Of a DNA stretch of 64,000 bases, positions 58,804 through 64,000 are shown piece after piece. Position 1 is the first letter of the stretch. The number at the start of each line of letters is the position of its first letter. The notes beneath the pieces were generated by a model. That model searched no databases, was not told where the DNA came from, and saw only the letters and a list, made by a program, of their open reading frames with translations. The stretch comes from Paludibacteraceae bacterium (GTDB lineage Bacteria > Bacteroidota > Bacteroidia > Bacteroidales > Paludibacteraceae). Where the stretch lies: NCBI GenBank assembly GCA_017962085.1, contig JAGCWA010000016.1:62001-126000 (forward strand), given 5' to 3'. The translations under genes and the position numbers were made by a program.

Positions 58804-60576
58804 ATGATAGAAGAATATTTCATACGAATATTACGGTGGAGGGAAGCGAACATCAACGAGAAACACTTCACATTGTTTCTTAGTTTTCTGACAGGATTGT
58901 TCTGCGCCATCGCCGCACACATACTAAAAAGCATCGTCGCATTTCTGCATGAGTTAGTGAAGAGTAACTTCACGGACGGCAGTTTGAACTACCTCTACTT
59001 GGCGACCCCAATCATCGGTGTATGCCTTGCCAGCGCATACGTGCGTTACCTTGTGAAGGACGACATCAGCCATGGAGTCACGAAGATCATGTTTGCCATC
59101 TCGCAAAAGAAGGCGCGTATCAAACGACACAACATGTGGTCGTCCATCATAGCCAGTTCGCTCACCATCGGTTTCGGAGGATCGGTAGGAGCCGAGGCCC
59201 CGATCGTGCTGACGGGTTCGGCCATCGGTTCGAACCTCGGACAACTCTTCCGCATGGAGCAGAAGACGCTGATGTTGCTCGTCGGCTGCGGTGCGGCAGG
59301 TGCGGTGGCTGGTATCTTCAAGGCCCCGATCGCGGGAGTCTGCTTCACCTTGGAGGTGTTAATGCTCGACTTGACGATGGCCTCCATCGTGCCATTGCTC
59401 ATCTCCGCGGCGACCGCCTCCATCTTCACCTACTTCCTTTCCAGCTCGGAGGCGATGTTCACCTTCGAACCCGTTCCTTTTTCCCTCCACAACGTGCCTT
59501 ACTACGTGGCGCTCGGAATCCTCTGCGGATTCATCTCACTCTATTTCACGAGGGGAATGACCAAGCTGGAGTCCTTCTTCGCAAGCCTCAACACTCCGAT
59601 CAAGAAACTCTTCGCGGGCGGTATCATGCTGAGCATCCTGATCTTCTTCATCCCGCCATTGTATGGTGAGGGTTACGACACCATCGGCTACCTGCTCGAC
59701 GGCAACGTGAAGGCCATCACGGAGAACAGCGTATTCTACGACTTCAGGGATAATTTCTGGATGGTCCTCCTATTCCTCTTCCTCATCATCTTCTTTAAGA
59801 TATTCGCCTCAGCAGCGACGAACGGAAGCGGTGGAACGGGTGGAATCTTCGCCCCTAGCCTATTCATGGGTTGCATCACGGGCTACGCGATGGCCTTCAT
59901 CACCAACTACACAAGCCTAGGGGTCTTGCCTGAAAAGAACTTCGCGCTGGCGGGCATGTCGGGCGTCATGGCGGGTGTCATGCACGCACCGCTGACGGGC
60001 GCCTTCCTCATCGCCGAACTGACGGGGGGCTACAGCTTGTTCATCTGTCTGATGATCACGGCCACCGTCGCCTACGTCACCATCCTGGCCTTCGAGCCTC
60101 ATAGCTTGTACGCCATGCGTCTCGCCAAAAAGGGTGAGCTGTTGACCCACAACACGGACAAGAACATCCTCACCTTGCTGAAGACGGAGAACGTCATCGA
60201 GACGGACTTCCAGACGCTCCACCCGGAGATGTACCTGGGCGACGTCATCAAGATCGTGGCGAACTCCAACCGTAACATCTTCCCGGTACTCGACTCCAAG
60301 CACAGGATGGTGGGGCTCATCAGCCTGAACGAAATACGTAACATCATGTTCCGCCCGGAACTGTACAACCGCTTCAAGGTATCCAAACTGATGGTCTCCC
60401 CGCCGGACTTCGTCTCCGCGGATGAGCCGATGGAGAAGGTGATGTATAAATTCGAGAAGACCAAGGCGTGGAATCTGCCCGTGCTGGACGAAGAGGGGAA
60501 ATATTTAGGTTACGTCTCTAAATCGAAGATCTTCTCCGCCTATAGGGAGTTGCTGGTAACGTTGTCGGACGAGTAA
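58804..60576 (+). CDS. ClC-family chloride channel with CBS domains
   Basis: 590 residues from ATG at 58804. The membrane part (about residues 25-440) has ClC signatures GSVGAEAPIVLTGSAIG, with the gating Glu, and GGTGGIFAPSLFMG. Two C-terminal CBS domains (about residues 465-590) hold FPVLDSKHRMVGLISLNEI and LPVLDEEGKYLGYVSKSKI, which usually sense adenine nucleotides. It could be a channel or a Cl-/H+ exchanger. Monocistronic, divergent from recJ. Confidence 0.93.
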   Translation: MIEEYFIRILRWREANINEKHFTLFLSFLTGLFCAIAAHILKSIVAFLHELVKSNFTDGSLNYLYLATPIIGVCLASAYVRYLVKDDISHGVTKIMFAISQKKARIKRHNMWSSIIASSLTIGFGGSVGAEAPIVLTGSAIGSNLGQLFRMEQKTLMLLVGCGAAGAVAGIFKAPIAGVCFTLEVLMLDLTMASIVPLLISAATASIFTYFLSSSEAMFTFEPVPFSLHNVPYYVALGILCGFISLYFTRGMTKLESFFASLNTPIKKLFAGGIMLSILIFFIPPLYGEGYDTIGYLLDGNVKAITENSVFYDFRDNFWMVLLFLFLIIFFKIFASAATNGSGGTGGIFAPSLFMGCITGYAMAFITNYTSLGVLPEKNFALAGMSGVMAGVMHAPLTGAFLIAELTGGYSLFICLMITATVAYVTILAFEPHSLYAMRLAKKGELLTHNTDKNILTLLKTENVIETDFQTLHPEMYLGDVIKIVANSNRNIFPVLDSKHRMVGLISLNEIRNIMFRPELYNRFKVSKLMVSPPDFVSADEPMEKVMYKFEKTKAWNLPVLDEEGKYLGYVSKSKIFSAYRELLVTLSDE

Positions 60577-60615
60577 AAATAGTTAAGAGTTAAGAAGTAA
60601 GAGTTAAGAGTTTTA
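60577..60615. repeat. Degenerate GTTAAGA-type intergenic repeat
   Basis: AGTTAAGAG and AAGTAAGAG units directly after the ClC stop. Confidence 0.7.
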
Positions 60616-60660
60616 GGGTGTTCTGGTTGGATGTGCGTGGAAATCACTTCCAACCCCCCA

Positions 60661-60780
60661 AAATAGTAAATCGTAAATAGCTAAATCGTAAATAAGAAAG
60701 GGTCAGCCACCCGCACCCGTCCCGCACCGCAAACCGCAAATAGTAAATAGTAAATAGTAAATAGCTAAAAAGTAAATCCC
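60661..60780. repeat. TAAATAGTAAATCG-type intergenic repeat
   Basis: Two blocks of 7-8 base units (AAATAGT, AAATCGT, AAATAGC), separated by a GC-rich 35-base stretch. It is the reverse orientation of the ATTTACTA family at 12644-12730. It ends where the PorP/SprF gene stops. Confidence 0.75.
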
Positions 60781-60782
60781 CT

Positions 60783-61682
60783 TTACTTTTTCTTATCAAT
60801 CTTAAAGGACAAAAGGATCTCGTGCGTATTGCTCGGCAGGGTGCAATTACTTCCCAAACCACACTCATAGACATAGCCGAAGCGGAAGATGCGATGTTCG
60901 AAACCTAATACCAAGGAGAGGTAGGAAGGGTTGCAACCGTTCACCAGGTCAGGGCGCCACGATAGTCCGCCCCATAGTAAACGACGGTAGAAGAGCAACG
61001 TGCCCAAGTCCGCCACATGCACTTTATTACGATTCATATAGCCTAAATCCACCCACAGGTCCCAATCATCCCCCAAGACGAAGGAGCGCACCGCATAGCC
61101 GTAGAAATGGCGGTCGGACGAATAGGAAAGCGACTGGTTGTTCTGCACATGGGTGGAAGAGATTCCGAACGTCCAATCCTTCGAAGTGACCTCGAAGCCC
61201 ACATTGAAGTCAGGGGAAGCCTCCGTGACACGCTCTTTCGACAGGTCCAGCAACGCACGCTCGTACTCCTTGCCCAACGTGTTGGCGGAAGGATCATAGG
61301 AGCCCCAGAAAGCGCCTGCGGAGATACCCATGGAGAGGATCCAGCGCGGATTCAGGTCTATCTGATAAGAGTATTCCGCCTTCACCTCCGTCATGCTATG
61401 CCCCACACCCATCACGTCACGGTAGACCGTCAGGCCCACGCCCGACTGGATGCGCTTGAAGTAGTTCGTGGCGTTCAGGAGTAAGGTGTGCGGCGAGTTG
61501 TCCACACCCAACCATTGCAGACGCCCCATCAGGAAGATGTCCACATCGCCCGTGTTGCCCACGCCCGCAGGATTGATGTTGCCACGGGAAAAGAGCTGCT
61601 GGGTAAGCAACAAGTCCTGCTGGGCGAAGGAGACCTGTCCCAAGCCCAACCATAGCAGCAATATGTAGAAAAATCTCTTCAT
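60783..61682 (-). CDS. PorP/SprF-family T9SS membrane protein
   Basis: 299 residues. Signal peptide (residues 1-20, ending SFA-QQ), then a beta-barrel pattern beginning LTQQLFSRGNINPAGVGNTG, characteristic of PorP/SprF. Such proteins help export or anchor T9SS cargo, especially type B (CHU_C) proteins, as in SprB/SprF. The TGG..LYECGLGSNC end has the usual aromatic final strands. Its start overlaps the OmpA gene by four bases. Confidence 0.88.
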   Translation of the reverse strand: MKRFFYILLLWLGLGQVSFAQQDLLLTQQLFSRGNINPAGVGNTGDVDIFLMGRLQWLGVDNSPHTLLLNATNYFKRIQSGVGLTVYRDVMGVGHSMTEVKAEYSYQIDLNPRWILSMGISAGAFWGSYDPSANTLGKEYERALLDLSKERVTEASPDFNVGFEVTSKDWTFGISSTHVQNNQSLSYSSDRHFYGYAVRSFVLGDDWDLWVDLGYMNRNKVHVADLGTLLFYRRLLWGGLSWRPDLVNGCNPSYLSLVLGFEHRIFRFGYVYECGLGSNCTLPSNTHEILLSFKIDKKK

Positions 61683-62335
61683 CGTTCCTTCACTCTTACC
61701 ACCACCCTACGGTTCATCAAATGTTCATATTCGTTCTTCGCGTGCGGGTAAACCAGTTCCAGCTCGCTGCGGCCGATCATCGTCAGCCGTTTCGGGTCAA
61801 CCCCTCGGCGCACCAGGACCTCATAGACCCTTTTGGCGCGACGCTCGGACAATCCCTGGTTATAGGCCACCGTACCACGCTCGTCCGTATGTCCGATCAC
61901 CTCGAAATCCTTCCCCTGATGATAGTCGATGAAGGCCATGATGGTATCGAACTCCGCAGAATAGTCCGTGATGAAATTATTTTGGTCAAAGATAAAATAG
62001 ACGATGCAGGTGTTGATGTCCGGGCGGGAGATGCGAGGCGGTGTCGGCAACGTATCCGCAGGCTTCTCAGGCTCCTTCGGAACATCCGTGAGCACATTCG
62101 GCAGCGTGTCCACAACGACGGAATCCTGCACGAGCGTATCCGCAGGCACAGTGTCCACCGGCAACACAGGGACCGTATCCTTCTCCGTCGTATCCCTCTT
62201 CTCCTCCTCCACGACAGGGTAACGCCAGCTACGGTAGAAAAGGGAGGATCCCCGCTCCGTGATGCGTTCCTTCTTCTTCCCGTTCACCGAAGGGAGGATA
62301 AGCAAGAGCAATAATATGGAGAGTATCTTTTTCAT
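61679..62335 (-). CDS. OmpA-family lipid- or peptidoglycan-linked envelope protein
   Basis: 218 residues. Signal peptide (about residues 1-19), a Pro/Thr/Val/Asp-rich linker (VPVLPVDTVPADTLVQDSV), and a C-terminal OmpA peptidoglycan-binding domain (YFIFDQNNFITD, GHTDERGTVAYNQGLSERRAKRV, NRRVVVRV). No lipobox. It may tie the PorP/SprF protein to the cell wall. The gene overlaps both neighbours by four bases. Confidence 0.9.
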   Translation of the reverse strand: MKKILSILLLLLILPSVNGKKKERITERGSSLFYRSWRYPVVEEEKRDTTEKDTVPVLPVDTVPADTLVQDSVVVDTLPNVLTDVPKEPEKPADTLPTPPRISRPDINTCIVYFIFDQNNFITDYSAEFDTIMAFIDYHQGKDFEVIGHTDERGTVAYNQGLSERRAKRVYEVLVRRGVDPKRLTMIGRSELELVYPHAKNEYEHLMNRRVVVRVKER

Positions 62336-63657
62336 TCCTTTTTTTCTTTAACCCAAGAATGTACTTTAAACCTACGATCGAAACGCAAAGCGAAGGTCGC
62401 CGCATAATCAACGCTGGACTCGTCCAAGTCGTAATAGGCCTGAAAACGGAAAAGCATGACGTCATTCAAATCATAAGCAACCTCAGCCGTAAGCATGTGA
62501 CGGTAACGGCGCTCGAAAGAGTCATCGAAGTAGCTCCTCGACTGGAAGAGGTAACTACCCCTACCGGAGATGAACCCGTCACCATACCAATAACCTATAT
62601 TGGCATCTAAATAACGACGTTTTTCATGCACAGTATAGTCTATCTCCCCCTTTGAGAGCTCACGTGAAGAGAACCAACATTTGCTGTACACCAACTGAGG
62701 GTAGATACCCCACCCCTTTTTGAAATGGGTATGGATATGATGCTCATCGGAACGGTTGGAGAAGCCGAAGACCGGCAAATCCACTCTAAAGCTACCACTT
62801 TTGGGGGTATTTATGGAATAAAACAGGCCTGTCGCCACATTAGCGAGGGTCTCGATGCACGTGTCCTGCACCGCATCGATTTGTCCTCCCCGATGGTTCA
62901 TCATCAAATGGATAGGGATTCCTATCCAATGGCGGACATCCTTATGGTTATCAGGTTTAAAACTCGTCGCTATCGTGTTCACCCATCCAAAAGTGAATTT
63001 CTCCTGCCAAGGAGAGTCTACGACGATGAAATCCTCCCAATTGCACCACATCTCAGACTGCCAATGTTTGGTGTAGGCGAATACCTGCAATCCATCTTCC
63101 TTGTTGGCGTAGAAGAGTCTGTCGTAGTCATACATCGGCTGATAGAGTCCATGTCCGATACGTTCATCGGACAATGTACCACCCACGATCCTTATGCCTT
63201 TTACCGGCCTATATTCTATCCGCACGATGGGGGAAACCTCCCGCAACCTCTTATGGTCGCCCGCAATCCCCAAGAGATGGAGACCAACGGAGGCGCTCAG
63301 CCTTTCGTCATGGATGTAGGTGAACGTCGGTTTCAGGAAGAAACCCAATGCGCTATACCCTTTCGTGTAAGGAAGGAAATACTCCGCGTCACGGACGAAG
63401 GTCGTCACATTCGGATTAAACAGGAGCGTCAATCTTTTACAACCCGCTCTATCTCCCCCGTGAATGTATCGAACAAATGTTTCGTCATTGACGACAAATG
63501 TATCTACCGGCTGGATGATTCGGGGATAATGTTCATCGTCGACAAAAGCCCATCCTCGCATATGAACAGAACAAGCCGCCATAGAGTCCTGGCCGTCCGC
63601 TTCCACATTCAGGAAGTGAAGCAATGCCACAAGTACCAGTAACACGGATTTCCTCAT
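62332..63657 (-). CDS. Predicted outer-membrane protein of the PorP-OmpA operon
   Basis: 441 residues from ATG at 63657. A signal peptide (MRKSVLLVLVALLHFLNVEA) is followed by many short strands with aromatic residues (GFFLKPTFTYIHDERLSASVG, MLTAEVAYDLNDVMLFRFQAYYDL), suggesting a beta-barrel. I do not recognise the family. It is the first gene of the operon with the OmpA and PorP/SprF genes, so it may be a third envelope component of the same machine or the cargo-side partner. Confidence 0.75.
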   Translation of the reverse strand: MRKSVLLVLVALLHFLNVEADGQDSMAACSVHMRGWAFVDDEHYPRIIQPVDTFVVNDETFVRYIHGGDRAGCKRLTLLFNPNVTTFVRDAEYFLPYTKGYSALGFFLKPTFTYIHDERLSASVGLHLLGIAGDHKRLREVSPIVRIEYRPVKGIRIVGGTLSDERIGHGLYQPMYDYDRLFYANKEDGLQVFAYTKHWQSEMWCNWEDFIVVDSPWQEKFTFGWVNTIATSFKPDNHKDVRHWIGIPIHLMMNHRGGQIDAVQDTCIETLANVATGLFYSINTPKSGSFRVDLPVFGFSNRSDEHHIHTHFKKGWGIYPQLVYSKCWFSSRELSKGEIDYTVHEKRRYLDANIGYWYGDGFISGRGSYLFQSRSYFDDSFERRYRHMLTAEVAYDLNDVMLFRFQAYYDLDESSVDYAATFALRFDRRFKVHSWVKEKKE

Positions 63658-63670
63658 ATATTCTACCCTA

Positions 63671-63710
63671 AGAAAAAAAGGCGTCAGGACTGATAAACGT
63701 CCCAACGCCT
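63671..63710 (-). terminator. Terminator of proS
   Basis: A 12-bp stem (63679-63690 with 63699-63710, two wobbles) and 8-base loop, then a T-run on the minus strand (complement of 63673-63679). Confidence 0.85.
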
Positions 63711-63723
63711 ATGAATGAATTCA

Positions 63724-64000
63724 TTAATACGATCTTGCGAAGAGCACCCTGCACTTGGACGGTTTGCCCGTCACCATGCACTTGCCAGGCTCCTTGTCGT
63801 CGCCCAAGTAGGTGTCGAACGGAACGCAACGGATGGTCGCCTTGGTCTCCTCCTTGATCTGCGCCTCCGTCTCAGGAGTACCGTCCCAGTGGGCCAAGAT
63901 GAATCCGCCCTTCTCGATCTCCACCTTGAACTCGTCGTAGCTATCCACCTTCTTGATCATGGAGTTACGATAGTCCAAAGCCTTCTTGAAGATATTCTTT
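63724..64000 (-). CDS. proS: Prolyl-tRNA synthetase, C-terminal part
   Basis: 91 residues are visible; the frame stays open to the window edge. The end ([50 protein letters not shown]) is the C-terminal domain of the archaeal/eukaryotic-like short ProRS, whose last residue is Tyr, as in many Bacteroidota. The Cys pair in [12 protein letters not shown] fits the zinc-site remnant. An apparent start at 63978 (TTG) is not real because the frame continues upstream. Confidence 0.9.
   Translation of the reverse strand, partial: KNIFKKALDYRNSMIKKVDSYDEFKVEIEKGGFILAHWDGTPETEAQIKEETKATIRCVPFDTYLGDDKEPGKCMVTGKPSKCRVLFARSY

Noticed and set aside
9461-60780. Short regular repeats considered as CRISPR arrays
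   Set aside because: Units are 7-9 bases and degenerate, there are no unique spacers of constant length, and no cas genes are present.

Overview
The window is chromosomal DNA of a Bacteroidales bacterium (phylum Bacteroidota). The evidence is type IX secretion (T9SS) genes (a PorU-type gingipain-family sortase at the left edge, a PorP/SprF-like protein at the right), cargo with T9SS type A and type B (CHU_C) tails, many families largely confined to the phylum (DUF4834, DUF4293, DUF4199, DUF4403, DUF5063, DUF6048, DUF6452), the long form of EF-Ts, and promoters of the TTTG-N19/20-TAnnTTTG type. I cannot fix the family or genus. Coding density is high, and I see no prophage, integrase, transposase or CRISPR array. 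Both edge genes are cut: PorU on the left and prolyl-tRNA synthetase on the right.

Layout. 1-3.6 kb (+): end of porU, a Crp/Fnr regulator coupled to prephenate dehydrogenase. 3.8-6.6 kb (-): tRNA-Ser(GGA), then ExbB / 4-TM protein / ExbD / ExbD. 6.6-12.5 kb (-): HD hydrolase, transketolase, and the translation cluster rplM-rpsI-rpsB-tsf. 12.8-16.7 kb (-): one tight operon hisI-ftsE-metF-DUF4834-gpmI. 16.7-17.5 kb: an 829-bp stretch without a gene whose minus strand has a promoter element and a terminator about 350 nt apart, a candidate small RNA. 17.5-19.8 kb (+): membrane protein, winged-helix regulator and CreD, with the same 17-bp operator-like palindrome before the first and third genes. 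20-23 kb (-): UvrD-like helicase and a short DprA. 23.1-26.1 kb (-): two tandem serpins, the upstream one preceded by a T9G10 homopolymer run just outside its promoter. 26.4-29.6 kb (-): iorB / DUF4293 / acetyltransferase / aminotransferase / small membrane protein. 29.7-34.3 kb (-): a 1369-residue type B T9SS cargo and a small anchored protein. 34.3-43.4 kb (-): epimerase, CCA-type nucleotidyltransferase, a peptide-redox-hisA operon, GH13 amylase, a PurF-like protein without the catalytic Cys, a DEDD exonuclease and DUF5063. 43.7-47.1 kb (+): a BspA-type leucine-rich repeat surface protein. 47.3-51.2 kb (-): six-gene operon (DUF6048, DUF6452, nitroreductase, anchored protein, GT2, DUF4199). 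51.3-51.6 kb (+): SRP RNA and tRNA-Thr one base apart. 51.7-60.6 kb: RecQ, methyltransferase, DUF4403, YcxB, RecJ and a ClC channel with CBS domains. 60.8-63.7 kb (-): PorP/SprF, OmpA and a predicted outer-membrane protein, then the end of proS.

How the parts fit. The secretion genes (PorU, PorP/SprF, OmpA) and the exported proteins (CHU_C cargo, BspA protein, possibly the serpins) point to a cell that decorates its surface through T9SS. ExbB/ExbD supply proton-motive force to envelope machines. Biosynthetic genes are scattered singly (hisI, hisA, tyrA, metF) into operons with unrelated partners rather than grouped by pathway. The points most worth testing are the candidate RNA at 16.85-17.21 kb, the twin operators of the creD locus, the Cys-rich lipoprotein with its MauE/thioredoxin partner, and the serpin pair with its possibly slippery promoter region.
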